A DNA stretch of 64,000 nt from Muribaculaceae bacterium (GCA_017618355.1 JAFZUL010000170.1:1-64000), one strand, 5' to 3'. Positions 9,011 to 17,162 are shown, counted from the first letter of the stretch. A program made the numbers and translations. The notes: generated by a model not told the origin, from the sequence alone.

Positions 9011-9679
9011 ATGCTTAATAGGAGAAATATCGGCACTTGCCACGAGCTAATGGCGGTTATTGAGGAACTGGGATTCTTGCCGTTGCTCGATGGGGGAGTA
9101 GTGGGGTTCAGCGCCGAGGAAATGGTGGATCCTGATTGCCGATATGTGGCGACTGCCGATGGCTGGGACTGGCCGCTGTGGAAGTGGAAAGGTCCCATCA
9201 TCACCGAGGGCAGCTGTGTCTATGGCAAGTTCTTTGCCGGCAAGGCAGGATTTGTGAGCCGCCAGTGGTGGCCCGACTGGTGCAACTGGCGCCGCAGCAC
9301 AAGGCCCGAACCTGCTCCTGGCTCGATAGAAGAAACCATCCTGCTCACGCTACAGGAGCATGGCAGCCTTATCACTCGCGAACTGCGTGCCTTGTGCGGG
9401 TTCACAGGAGGGAAGATGCGCAGCCGCTTCGACTCCTTCGTCACTCGCTTGCAGATGCAGTGCCGCATTGTCACTGAAGATTTCGTCTATCCCCGCGACC
9501 GTCATGGCAAGGAATATGGCTGGGGATGGTCGCTGCTTACCACACCAGAGCGACTGCTGGGCAAGGAGATGTGCGAGTGTGACAATACTCCTGAGCAGTC
9601 GCGCGAACTCATTGCCGAGCACCTGCGTCGCATCCTCCCAACAGCCAGTGAAGTCAAAATAGCTCGACTGATAGGATAA
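9011..9679 (+). CDS. AlkZ-related winged-helix protein
   Basis: 222 residues from the ATG at 9011 (an earlier TTG at 9002 is also possible). The sequence is rich in Trp and Arg (GWDWPLWKWKGP, RQWWPDWCNWRR), followed by a winged-helix-like region EETILLTLQEHGSLITREL. It resembles Bacteroidetes proteins named AlkZ-related, which share part of the fold of the HTH_42 DNA glycosylases that unhook interstrand crosslinks. I do not see the full AlkZ length (about 400 residues) or its QxQ catalytic motif, so glycosylase activity is not supported. It is the last gene of the kdsC-maf operon and ends in a strong terminator. Confidence 0.6.
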   Translation: MLNRRNIGTCHELMAVIEELGFLPLLDGGVVGFSAEEMVDPDCRYVATADGWDWPLWKWKGPIITEGSCVYGKFFAGKAGFVSRQWWPDWCNWRRSTRPEPAPGSIEETILLTLQEHGSLITRELRALCGFTGGKMRSRFDSFVTRLQMQCRIVTEDFVYPRDRHGKEYGWGWSLLTTPERLLGKEMCECDNTPEQSRELIAEHLRRILPTASEVKIARLIG

Positions 9680-9685
9680 TAAAAA

Positions 9686-9722
9686 ACGCCAAGTCCTCAG
9701 GGGACCTGGCGCTTTCTTTTTC
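9686..9722. terminator. Bidirectional terminator between the AlkZ-like gene and rpsA
   Basis: Stem CGCCAAGTCC/GGACCTGGCG (one mismatch) with T runs on both strands. It serves two convergent genes. Confidence 0.8.
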
Positions 9723-9741
9723 TCAAGAAATCAATTGTGGG

Positions 9742-11538
9742 TTACTCGCCCTTCTCGAGTTTCTGCTTCAGTTCGGCAAGTGCGTCGATGTCACCAAGAG
9801 TGGTCTTCTCAACGTTGCTCGACTGAGCTACTGGCTGCTCCTCGGCTGCGGCTGCCTTAGCGGTAGCCTTCTTTGCCTTGCGAGCTTCGGCCTTCTGCTC
9901 ATCCTCGAAGATGCGGCTGTGGCTCAAAATGATGCGCTTAGCATCCTTGTTGAACTCGATAACCTTGAATTGCAATTTCTCGTCTTGCTTTGCTGGAGTG
10001 CCATCTTCCTTAACAAGGTGTTTAGGAGTGGCAAATCCCTCAACGCCGTAAGGCAGGCTAATCACTGCGCCCTTGTCGAGGAGCTCGGTGATAGTACCCT
10101 CGTGGATGCTGCCCACGGTGTAGATAGTCTCGAAGTTATCCCAAGGATTGTCCTCGAGCTGCTTGTGACCAAGGCTCAGACGACGATTGTCCTTGTCAAT
10201 CTCAAGAACTACAACGTCGATGTCGGCACCAATCTGAGTGAACTCGCTTGGGTGCTTGATCTTCTTGGTCCAAGAGAGGTCGCTGATGTGGATAAGACCG
10301 TCAACGCCTTCCTCAAGCTCTACAAATACACCAAAGTTGGTGAAGTTGCGAACTTTTGCAGTGTGCTTTGAGCCAACAGGATAACGCTCCTCGATCTTGT
10401 CCCAAGGATTCTCTTTGAGCTGCTTGATGCCAAGCGACATCTTGCGCTCGTCGCGGTCGAGAGTGAGGATTACGGCCTCTACCTCGTCGCCCACCTTGAG
10501 GAAGTCCTGAGCGCTGCGCAGGTGCTGCGACCAGCTCATCTCGCTCACGTGGATAAGACCCTCAACGCCAGGAGCAATCTCTACGAATGCGCCATAGTCG
10601 GTCATAACGACAACCTTACCGGTAACCTTGTCGCCAACCTTGAGGTTCTCGTCAAGCTTATCCCATGGATGTGGCTGCAACTGCTTCAAGCCAAGAGCTA
10701 TGCGCTTCTTCTCCTCGTCGAAGTCGAGGATAACAACGTTGAGAGTCTGGTTAGGCTCAACGATGTCGGCTGGATTGTTCACGCGGCCCCAAGAGAGGTC
10801 GGTGATGTGAATGAGACCGTCAACGCCACCGAGGTCGATGAATACGCCATAGCTGGTGATGTTCTTAACGGTACCCTCGAGCACTTGACCCTTCTCGAGC
10901 TTAGCGATGATGTCTTTGCGCTGCTGCTCAAGCTCGGCCTCAATAAGTGCCTTGTGCGAAACCACTACGTTCTTGTACTCTTGGTTGATCTTAACAACCT
11001 TGAACTCCATGGTCTTGTCAACAAATACATCATAGTCGCGGATGGGCTTAACGTCGATCTGGCTGCCGGGCAAGAAGGCCTCGATTCCAAATACGTCAAC
11101 AATCATACCACCCTTAGTGCGGCACTTGATGTAACCCTTGATGATTTCATCATTCTCAAGCGCTTGGTTAACGCGATCCCAACTCTTAGCAGTGCGAGCT
11201 TTCTTGTGCGAGAGCACCAGCTGGCCTTTGCGGTCCTCCTGATTCTCGACAAACACCTCAACGGTGTCGCCAACCTTCAGGTCGGGGTTGTAACGGAACT
11301 CGTTGTAAGGAATAATACCGTCCGACTTGTAGCCAATGTTAACCACTACCTCGCGCTTGTTGATTGAGATAACAGTACCTTCGGTTACTTCTTTGTCCTT
11401 GATTGCGCCAAGCGACTTGTCGTAGGCGGCTTCCAGAGTCTCATAAGACTCATTTTTTTTGCTATCACCACGCTCAAAGGCTTCCCAATCGAAGTCCTCA
11501 ATGGGTGAAATTGGAGAATTTTTTAATTCTTCGCTCAT
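9742..11538 (-). CDS. rpsA: 30S ribosomal protein S1
   Basis: 598 residues, close to Bacteroidetes S1 (about 600). It brings mRNA to the 30S subunit. Six S1/OB-type RNA-binding repeats run from about residue 52 to 525; recurring landmarks are GVFIDLGGVDGLIHITDLSWGR, GAFVEIAPGVEGLIHVSEMS and GVFVELEEGVDGLIHISDLS, each followed by a GLKQL or GHKQLE segment ending in NPWD. The N-terminal 45 residues are acidic, and the C-terminus is an alanine/lysine-rich linker ending in LAELKQKLEKGE. It is transcribed away from miaB from a shared 300-base region. Confidence 0.97.
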   Translation of the reverse strand: MSEELKNSPISPIEDFDWEAFERGDSKKNESYETLEAAYDKSLGAIKDKEVTEGTVISINKREVVVNIGYKSDGIIPYNEFRYNPDLKVGDTVEVFVENQEDRKGQLVLSHKKARTAKSWDRVNQALENDEIIKGYIKCRTKGGMIVDVFGIEAFLPGSQIDVKPIRDYDVFVDKTMEFKVVKINQEYKNVVVSHKALIEAELEQQRKDIIAKLEKGQVLEGTVKNITSYGVFIDLGGVDGLIHITDLSWGRVNNPADIVEPNQTLNVVILDFDEEKKRIALGLKQLQPHPWDKLDENLKVGDKVTGKVVVMTDYGAFVEIAPGVEGLIHVSEMSWSQHLRSAQDFLKVGDEVEAVILTLDRDERKMSLGIKQLKENPWDKIEERYPVGSKHTAKVRNFTNFGVFVELEEGVDGLIHISDLSWTKKIKHPSEFTQIGADIDVVVLEIDKDNRRLSLGHKQLEDNPWDNFETIYTVGSIHEGTITELLDKGAVISLPYGVEGFATPKHLVKEDGTPAKQDEKLQFKVIEFNKDAKRIILSHSRIFEDEQKAEARKAKKATAKAAAAEEQPVAQSSNVEKTTLGDIDALAELKQKLEKGE

Positions 11539-11603
11539 TTAAATGTTAGTAAAAAAGTTAATAATCACAGGTCTTCCAGATTCGTTCCCGGAAAACGCGA
11601 CTG

Positions 11604-11611
11604 CAAAGGTA
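11604..11611 (-). promoter_or_regulatory. -7 element TACCTTTG of rpsA
   Basis: Minus strand, 66 bases upstream of the rpsA ATG, leaving a leader of about 60 bases. The 300-base gap 11539-11838 holds only this promoter, the miaB promoter and an A-rich miaB leader. Confidence 0.7.
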
Positions 11612-11727
11612 AGCATAATTTTCTTACCCACAACCATTTTGCACCCACATTTTTTCAAAAAGAGTGAAAATAGCCTATTTTGTATGGGCAAGGGTAGGGC
11701 TTTTTTGCTACTTATCGCAAAATGTCG

Positions 11728-11735
11728 TAACTTTG
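11728..11735 (+). promoter_or_regulatory. -7 element TAACTTTG of miaB
   Basis: Gives a leader of about 95 bases before the ATG at 11839. Confidence 0.65.
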
Positions 11736-11778
11736 CAGTCGTTTTTGTGGGGTTGTAACTGTTCAGTGATGTCGTCAT

Positions 11779-11797
11779 TATCAAACAAAAACAACAA
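11779..11797 (+). repeat. 19-base direct repeat, copy 1 (miaB leader)
   Basis: TATCAAACAAAAACAACAA, identical to 13312-13330 downstream of miaB; similarity extends about 12 bases further upstream with mismatches. Confidence 0.75.
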
Positions 11798-11838
11798 AGC
11801 CAGACAAGAACAACAAGGTTATATACATTATATATTAT

Positions 11839-13269
11839 ATGAACACATTGAATTTGAAATATGATGGTGGCGGGGAGTTCTCGAAGAAGCTTTTCTTGGA
11901 GACCTACGGCTGCCAGATGAATGTCGCCGACAGCGAGGTGGTGGCGAGCGTGATGCAGATGGCGGGGTATGGCACTACCGAAGACCTGGACAGTGCCGAC
12001 GCGATTTTTATCAACACTTGCAGCGTTCGTGACAATGCCGAGCAACGCATTTTCGCGCGCCTTAGAACCCTCAACGCACTTCGCCGCAAGCGCCAGCGTC
12101 GCCTTATCATCGGCATCATCGGATGTATGGCAGAGCGTATGAAGGATGAGCTCATCAACAACCACGGTGTGGACTTAGTGGCTGGTCCCGACAGTTACCT
12201 CGAACTGCCAAGCCTCATTGCCGCAGCCGAGAATGGCGAGAAGGCAATCAATGTGCAGCTCTCAACTACTGAGACCTACCGCGACATCATCCCCACACGC
12301 ATCAGCGCTAACCGCATCAGCGGCTTTATCTCTATCATGCGCGGCTGCAACAACTTCTGCACCTACTGCATCGTGCCCTACACCCGTGGACGTGAGCGCA
12401 GCCGTGAGCCGCAGAGCATCCTCAACGAGTTGCGTGACCTGCAAGCAAAAGGCTTCAAGGAGGTTACACTGCTCGGGCAGAATGTGAATTCATATTTGTA
12501 TAAGAATAGTGTTAACAGTGAAGGTCATACTCCCCCCAACCCTCTCTATCTTAGAGGGGGAGCTGTTGACGGCAATTGCGAGGTAGATTTTGCCGCGTTG
12601 CTGGCTATGGTGGCTGAGGCGGCGCCCGAGATGCGTGTGCGCTTCACCACAAGCAATCCCGAGGACTTGACCGACGCCATCATCGACACTATGGCAAGCC
12701 ATGCCAACATTTGCAACCACATCCACCTACCGGTGCAGAGTGGCAGCAACAAGGTGCTCAAGCTCATGAATCGAAAATATACTCGCGAGTGGTATCTTGA
12801 CCGCATTGCTCGTATCCGTCAAGCGATACCCGACTGCGGCATCTCGACCGATATGTTCACTGGCTTCCACAACGAGACCGAGGAGGACTTTCAGGAGACG
12901 CTGAGCTTGATGCGTGAGGTGGGCTTTGACTCTTCATTCATGTTCAAATACAGCGAGCGCCCAGGCACCTTTGCCGCCAAGCGATTGCCCGACAATGTGC
13001 CCGAAGATGTGAAAATTGACCGACTGAACCGTATGATTGCTCTGCAAAACGAACTCTCGCTGTGCAGCAACCGCGCCGATGTGGGCAAGACCTTTGAGGT
13101 GCTAGTTGAGGGCTACAGCAAGCGCTCCAAGGACGACATGTTCGGCCGCACCCAGCAGAACAAGGTCATAGTATTCCCCGCTGGCGACACCAAAGTGGGC
13201 GACCGCGTGATGTGCAAAGTGGAAAAAGCCACCAGCGCAACGCTGATAGGGACGATTGTTAATGCATAA
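11839..13269 (+). CDS. miaB: tRNA-2-methylthio-N6-dimethylallyladenosine synthase with a repeat-derived insertion
   Basis: 476 residues. A radical SAM methylthiotransferase that adds the 2-methylthio group to i6A37 of tRNAs. The N-terminal UPF0004 domain has its three cluster cysteines in ETYGCQMN, NTCSVRDNA and GIIGCMAER. The radical SAM motif CNNFCTYC is near residue 170, and a TRAM domain forms the C-terminus (GKTFEVLVEGYSKRS). About residues 223-243, just after LLGQNVNSY, are encoded by a palindromic repeat (12509-12567) related to one at 62.7 kb; the frame stays open through it and the downstream motif VRFTTSNPEDL is intact. This loop varies in length in Bacteroidetes MiaB, so activity is probably kept. 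Confidence 0.96.
   Translation: MNTLNLKYDGGGEFSKKLFLETYGCQMNVADSEVVASVMQMAGYGTTEDLDSADAIFINTCSVRDNAEQRIFARLRTLNALRRKRQRRLIIGIIGCMAERMKDELINNHGVDLVAGPDSYLELPSLIAAAENGEKAINVQLSTTETYRDIIPTRISANRISGFISIMRGCNNFCTYCIVPYTRGRERSREPQSILNELRDLQAKGFKEVTLLGQNVNSYLYKNSVNSEGHTPPNPLYLRGGAVDGNCEVDFAALLAMVAEAAPEMRVRFTTSNPEDLTDAIIDTMASHANICNHIHLPVQSGSNKVLKLMNRKYTREWYLDRIARIRQAIPDCGISTDMFTGFHNETEEDFQETLSLMREVGFDSSFMFKYSERPGTFAAKRLPDNVPEDVKIDRLNRMIALQNELSLCSNRADVGKTFEVLVEGYSKRSKDDMFGRTQQNKVIVFPAGDTKVGDRVMCKVEKATSATLIGTIVNA
12509..12567 (-). repeat. Palindromic repeat inserted in frame within miaB
   Basis: On the minus strand the core reads CTCCCCCTCTAAGATAGAG, then a GGG tract, then GGGGGAGTATGA. The same core is found at 62656-62692. 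Similarity extends to a GTTAACAG word on the far side in both copies. In miaB it codes for HTPPNPLYLRGGA and flanking residues. Confidence 0.8.
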
Positions 13270-13300
13270 TGCACAATGCATAATTCTCAATTCATAATGC
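13260..13300 (+). repeat. AATGCATAATGC word array after miaB
   Basis: AATGCATAATGCACAATGC followed by ATAATTCTCAATTCATAATGC begins at the miaB stop codon. Related words follow kdsC (8329-8360), maf (8964-8985), xseB (28693-28705) and flank the last gene (63400-63428). Confidence 0.65.
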
Positions 13301-13311
13301 GATGTTGATGA

Positions 13312-13330
13312 TATCAAACAAAAACAACAA
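13312..13330 (+). repeat. 19-base direct repeat, copy 2 (downstream of miaB)
   Basis: TATCAAACAAAAACAACAA, identical to 11779-11797. Confidence 0.75.
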
Positions 13331-13434
13331 GAAGAATAAGGATAATTTTTGTTGAATTTGTTTAGGCTCAGTCGCAAAAAGGTGGGGATTACAGCTAAGT
13401 AGAAATATTGAGATGTGAAACAAGTGCACTATGA

Positions 13435-13553
13435 GACAAGTCGGAGACTTGGCTGTGTGCGAAACACATTGTGCCGCACACCGCGTAGCGGTGGGTGGCA
13501 CTGTGTGACAGATGGCAGAATCCAATGCTGCACGTCGGTAGATGTGCAGTGGT
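13435..13553 (+). repeat. Left REP-like arm with three hairpins
   Basis: Hairpins at 13437-13451 (CAAGTCGGAGACTTG), 13471-13501 (GTGCC...CACCG / CGGTG...GGCAC, loop GTAG) and 13528-13549 (CTGCAC...GTGCAG). The last lies just before the transposase stop. Confidence 0.8.
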
Positions 13554-13561
13554 CAATCTGG

Positions 13562-14005
13562 CTATGTGAGTAGATAATCTCCCCACTTAATACCGTTCCG
13601 CTCGGTGATGCGCTTTAGTTCGTCCTCAAATCCCACTTTCTGATGATGTTCTCGCTGTCCCATGATATAGGCGATAACTGCATCTTTGTGAGAGACAGAG
13701 ATTGAAAACGCGGCATATTCCTTCCCCCAACCCACAAAGTTAGGAAACATACCGTTCTGTTTCGCCCAGTCACTGCTTGAGCGTTTTATGTCCCACATCA
13801 GGTGTGAGAGTGTGACAGTCGGTGACAGGTCAACCAGCATGTGGATGTGATTCTCGATGCCTCCAATGCGGTAAAGCACACAGTTATTACGCTTTATTAT
13901 GCTCGTGATAAAGCGGTACATATCCTCGCAATGCTCAGATGTGATAGTCATCTGCCTGTTCTTGGTGTTGATGACAATGTGATGGAGTGAAACAACTTTA
14001 CTCAT
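13562..14005 (-). CDS. REP-associated tyrosine transposase (IS200/IS605 Y1 family)
   Basis: 147 residues from the ATG at 14005 (MSKVVSLHHIVINTKN); an upstream extension to 14056 would run into the promoter. It carries the HUH metal-binding pair in ENHIHMLVDL and the tyrosine helix AYIMGQREHHQKVGF, where the Y of AYI is the expected nucleophile. These proteins cut and join single-stranded DNA at hairpin ends. Length and motifs are intact. It lies between inverted REP-like arms and has its own -7 promoter in the inner part of the right arm. No TnpB or IscB gene accompanies it. Confidence 0.9.
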   Translation of the reverse strand: MSKVVSLHHIVINTKNRQMTITSEHCEDMYRFITSIIKRNNCVLYRIGGIENHIHMLVDLSPTVTLSHLMWDIKRSSSDWAKQNGMFPNFVGWGKEYAAFSISVSHKDAVIAYIMGQREHHQKVGFEDELKRITERNGIKWGDYLLT

Positions 14006-14025
14006 GATCGTAGCGATGTTTTTTG

Positions 14026-14033
14026 CAAAGATA
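14026..14033 (-). promoter_or_regulatory. -7 element TATCTTTG of the transposase gene
   Basis: Minus strand, 20 bases before the ATG at 14005. Confidence 0.6.
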
Positions 14034-14056
14034 TAAATTATTTGCATGAGATGCAA

Positions 14057-14175
14057 CCACTACTGCACATCTTTCGACGTGCAGCCATTAGGTTTCGGCA
14101 AACACACAGTGCGCCCAAGCTCTCCGAGCTTGAGCGCACAATGTGTTTCGCACATAGCCAAGTCTCCGACTTGTC
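14057..14175 (-). repeat. Right REP-like arm with three hairpins
   Basis: Inverted copy of the left arm: hairpins at 14063-14084 (CTGCAC...GTGCAG), 14109-14139 (GTGCGC...CAAGCTC / GAGCTTG...GCGCAC) and 14159-14173 (CAAGTCTCCGACTTG). The middle stem differs in sequence from the left copy but still pairs. Confidence 0.8.
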
Positions 14176-14266
14176 TTTTATTACACGGGCTTTTTCTTTA
14201 CTGTTTCTACTTAGTGGTCCCCTTCCTTTTTCGACAGAGTTGTTTTCATTCCTTTGATTCATTCCA

Positions 14267-14305
14267 TAAAAAACAAGAGTTTCAACCATAATCGGCTGAA
14301 ACTCT
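14267..14305 (-). terminator. Terminator of tRNA-fMet
   Basis: Minus-strand stem GAGTTTCAGCC/GGTTGAAACTC, then TTGTTTTTTA, 10 bases after the tRNA 3' end. Confidence 0.75.
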
Positions 14306-14314
14306 TTGTCTTAG

Positions 14315-14386
14315 TGGCGGGGGCCGGATTCGAACCAACGACCTCTGGGTTATGAGCCCAACGAGCTACCACTGCTCCACCCCGCG
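14315..14386 (-). tRNA. Initiator tRNA-fMet (anticodon CAT)
   Basis: 72 bases, no encoded CCA. The anticodon loop CTCATAA sits on the three G-C pairs (GGG/CCC) typical of initiators, and position 1 (C) faces C at position 72, giving the unpaired 1-72 end that marks the initiator. The T arm is GGTTCGAATCC. The region 14176-14508 otherwise holds only the outer end of the transposase element and this tRNA's signals. Confidence 0.95.
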
Positions 14387-14397
14387 ATTTGCGAATG

Positions 14398-14405
14398 CAA
14401 AGGTA
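14398..14405 (-). promoter_or_regulatory. -7 element TACCTTTG of tRNA-fMet
   Basis: Minus strand, 11 bases upstream of the mature 5' end. Confidence 0.65.
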
Positions 14406-14508
14406 CTGCTTCTTCCCGAACTGGCAAAATTTTAGTGGCATTTCAGCTAAAATTTAAACAAACTTTAACAAAAATGCCACTAAAAGTACCGTTGGTCGTG
14501 TCGATTCT

Positions 14509-16938
14509 TTAGTCAAACACGCCTTGCATGGCTTCGGCTTGGTGGGTGTCGTTGCTGGACTGCTGTTCGCCGCCGCCACCGCCGCCGCCAGATGATGAAC
14601 GGTATCCACCACCGCCACCACCTTCGATGCGTGGCCCTATGCCTCGCTCGCGGTAGCAGAAGTCGTAACCGCTAGGAACCTTGAACGACGCGTCGCTAGA
14701 GTAGGGGTTAGAACTGTCGGCAAGCACTTTCTTCATATATAGGCCCCAGATGGGCAGTGCTTGTCCGGCACCTTGTCCAATGCCGCCGTTGTAGAAACGG
14801 ATGTATCGCTCTTCGCCGCCAACCCACACGCCGGTTACAAGTTGTGGTGTGAATCCCATGAACCATCCGTCACTGTTGTTGTTAGATGTTCCTGTCTTGC
14901 CTCCCATCTCGATGTTGCCTACATAGCCGCGCACACGGCGTCCGGTACCGTTGTTGATAACACTCTCGAGCATTGTGAGCATCTTCAGGTAGGAGTCTTC
15001 GCAAATCACTTCTTTCTGTCGTGGAGTGAATTCAGCGAGCACGTTGCCATGGCTGTCGCAGATGCGGGATACGAATATCGGGTCGCTGCGCATGCCGTGG
15101 TTGGCAAATACCGAGTAGGCGCTAACCTGCTGGCGAACCGACACCTCGCAAGGTCCAAGACACAGAGGCATCACGGTGTCGAAATCGTTGGTAAGGCCAT
15201 AGTTGTGCAACATGGTCACGAGGTTGGTGGGCTTGAGCAGGTCGATGAGTCGTGCCGAGCAGGTGTTGTTAGATGTGGTGAGCGCCTGCTTCAATGTGAG
15301 CATACCGCCGCCGCCGCCACCACGAGGGCTCCAGCCGCCGATGGTGATTCTTTGATTGGAGATGAGGTCGCACGGGTTGTAGCCGCATTCCATGGCGAGC
15401 GAGTAGAGGTAGGGCTTCATGGTCGAACCAATCTGTCGCCTGCCCACCGATACCATGTCGTAGGAGAAGTGGTTGAAGTCGGGGCCACCGACGTAGGCTT
15501 TCACTTCGCCTGTGGTGGCGTCCATCGACATTATGCCGCATCGCAGGATGCTCTTGGTGAACAGCAGCGAGTCGAGCGGGGTGATGAACATGTTTCTCTC
15601 GCCGTTCTTCAAGTCAAACACCGTGATGTGCTGCTTGGTCTTGAAGTTATCCATTATCTCGTTCTCGCTCTTGCCCTGTGCTTTCAGAGTCTTGTAGCGG
15701 GTGGAGTTGACTATGGCGTTCCTGATTAAGCGGTCCTTCACCGACTGTGGCAGCTCGCTGCGGCTGATGGTGTATGGGTCTTTGTTGCCTGTTTCGCCCG
15801 GACTGATGCCATGCTCCGACCAGAAGACACCTTGCAGATATGTCATGTGCTCCTTAACGGCTTCCTCGGCATACTGCTGCATCTTGCTGTCGATGGTGGT
15901 GTAGATTTTCAGTCCGTCGGTGTAGATGTTGTAGGGCTTACCGTCGGCCTTGAAGTTTTTGTTGCACCAGCCATAGAGGGGATTGTCCACCCATTGCGCA
16001 GAATCGGCGTAGAAAGCCTGCTTGTTCCAGGCGGGATAGTTCTTATATAAGGGTTTTGTCGCCATCATCATGCGCACTACCTCTTCGCGGAGGTAGGGGG
16101 CAAAGCCTTCGTTGTGAGAGACTTTGTGATAGGCGAGCATGATTTCGGTATTCTGCGCGCGCTCACAGTCGGCCTGCGTGAGGTAGCCTGCCTCATACAT
16201 CTTGCGTAGCACCAGATTGCGGCGCTCCTTGGCGCGCTCGGGGTATCTCAGAGGATTGTAGTATGCCGGGTTCTTGCACATTCCCACAAGCATTGCTGCC
16301 TCCTGAACATTAAGCTCGCTGGGCGAGTTCTTGCCGAAATACACGTGGCATGCGCTCTTGATTCCCACGGCATTGTTGAGGAAGTCAAACTGATTGAAGT
16401 ACATCTGCATGATCTCGTCTTTGGTGTAGTACCTCTCGAGTTTCATTGCGATGACCCACTCGATGGGCTTTTGGATGGCGCGCTCAATAATGTTTTTCGA
16501 CGATGGCGCGTAGAGCTGCTTGGCGAGCTGTTGAGTGATGGTACTGCCGCCACCAGCCTCCTTTTGGCCCATGATGATGCGCTTGATGACCGAGCGGCCT
16601 ATCGCTGTGGCGTCGATGCCCGAGTGCTCGTAGTAGCGTTCGTCCTCGATAGCGATGAGCGCGTCTTTGAGGAACGGAGAGATTTGGTCAAACTCCACAT
16701 AGAACCTGTTTCCGTTGCTCTGGAAGATTTTTCCCATCTCTACGCCGTCGGCGGTGTACATCGTCGAGGCGAAGTTGTCGGCGGGGTTGCGGAGCTCGTC
16801 GATGGGTGGCATATAGCCTATGATGCCATTATAAATAAGGAAAAACAGCACTAATATACCCGCGAAGAAGAGGATTACACCTCTCCACATCCACTTGATA
16901 ATCGAGTGATTACGTGATGCTCGGTCAGCAGTCTTCAT
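14509..16938 (-). CDS. Class A penicillin-binding protein (PBP1A-type transglycosylase/transpeptidase)
   Basis: 809 residues, anchored in the inner membrane with its enzymes in the periplasm; it polymerises and cross-links peptidoglycan. One membrane helix lies at about residues 18-40 (GVILFFAGILVLFFLIY). The GT51 domain has ALIAIEDERYYEHSGID with the catalytic glutamate and GGGSTITQQLAKQL. The transpeptidase domain has SxxK as GSTMKP near residue 504, SxN as SNN near 557, and KTGT near 679. The C-terminal 40 residues are an unusual tail of glycine and serine runs. It has its own promoter. A monofunctional or PBP1C role is excluded by the intact second domain and the lack of a C-terminal BiPBP domain. 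Confidence 0.95.
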   Translation of the reverse strand: MKTADRASRNHSIIKWMWRGVILFFAGILVLFFLIYNGIIGYMPPIDELRNPADNFASTMYTADGVEMGKIFQSNGNRFYVEFDQISPFLKDALIAIEDERYYEHSGIDATAIGRSVIKRIIMGQKEAGGGSTITQQLAKQLYAPSSKNIIERAIQKPIEWVIAMKLERYYTKDEIMQMYFNQFDFLNNAVGIKSACHVYFGKNSPSELNVQEAAMLVGMCKNPAYYNPLRYPERAKERRNLVLRKMYEAGYLTQADCERAQNTEIMLAYHKVSHNEGFAPYLREEVVRMMMATKPLYKNYPAWNKQAFYADSAQWVDNPLYGWCNKNFKADGKPYNIYTDGLKIYTTIDSKMQQYAEEAVKEHMTYLQGVFWSEHGISPGETGNKDPYTISRSELPQSVKDRLIRNAIVNSTRYKTLKAQGKSENEIMDNFKTKQHITVFDLKNGERNMFITPLDSLLFTKSILRCGIMSMDATTGEVKAYVGGPDFNHFSYDMVSVGRRQIGSTMKPYLYSLAMECGYNPCDLISNQRITIGGWSPRGGGGGGMLTLKQALTTSNNTCSARLIDLLKPTNLVTMLHNYGLTNDFDTVMPLCLGPCEVSVRQQVSAYSVFANHGMRSDPIFVSRICDSHGNVLAEFTPRQKEVICEDSYLKMLTMLESVINNGTGRRVRGYVGNIEMGGKTGTSNNNSDGWFMGFTPQLVTGVWVGGEERYIRFYNGGIGQGAGQALPIWGLYMKKVLADSSNPYSSDASFKVPSGYDFCYRERGIGPRIEGGGGGGYRSSSGGGGGGGEQQSSNDTHQAEAMQGVFD

Positions 16939-17017
16939 ATTTCTGTTGTTTATGTTTTGCTTTGTTGTCTTTGTTTTGTGATAAGGATTCTTGCTCTATT
17001 GGCTTCCTTACAAACTG

Positions 17018-17025
17018 CAAATGTA
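17018..17025 (-). promoter_or_regulatory. -7 element TACATTTG of the PBP gene
   Basis: Minus strand, about 80 bases upstream of the ATG at 16938. Confidence 0.55.
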
Positions 17026-17162
17026 GTAATTTATTTTTAATATCACACATTATTTTAATATAAGTTTAGATTTGGGTAGGTTGATTGGTTGCTTGTTGAC
17101 TCTACAGCTCGGCTCTGTCGAAAGATTTCAGAAAAAATCACTGGTATTATGAAAAAAAGTTG

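Larger units (their letters stand above)
13368..14238 (-). mobile_element. REP-associated transposase element with long imperfect inverted ends
   Basis: A unit of about 870 bases with one transposase gene in the middle and two arms in opposite orientation. From outside inwards each arm has CTC-n-GTCG, AAAAAGG, GGGGA, CTAAGTAGAAA, a 28-29 base unrelated gap, then GACAAGTCGGAGACTTGGCT and three hairpins. Arms: 13368-13553 and 14057-14238. No obvious target duplication was seen. The layout is that of a RAYT with flanking REP/BIME-like palindromes rather than a classical IS with short terminal inverted repeats. Confidence 0.75.

Noticed and set aside
9011..9679. Full AlkZ DNA glycosylase
   Set aside because: The protein is about half the usual length and no QxQ motif is visible.
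10522..11367. Long plus-strand frame opposite rpsA
   Set aside because: It is a mirror of the rpsA coding frame with no recognisable domain; similar long antisense frames occur opposite valS, the PBP gene and the amylase gene.
12509..12567. Frameshift or disruption of miaB by the repeat
   Set aside because: The reading frame stays open and all downstream motifs are intact.
13437..14173. CRISPR array or group II intron from repeated hairpins
   Set aside because: There are just two inverted arms, no regular spacers, and no reverse transcriptase or Cas gene.
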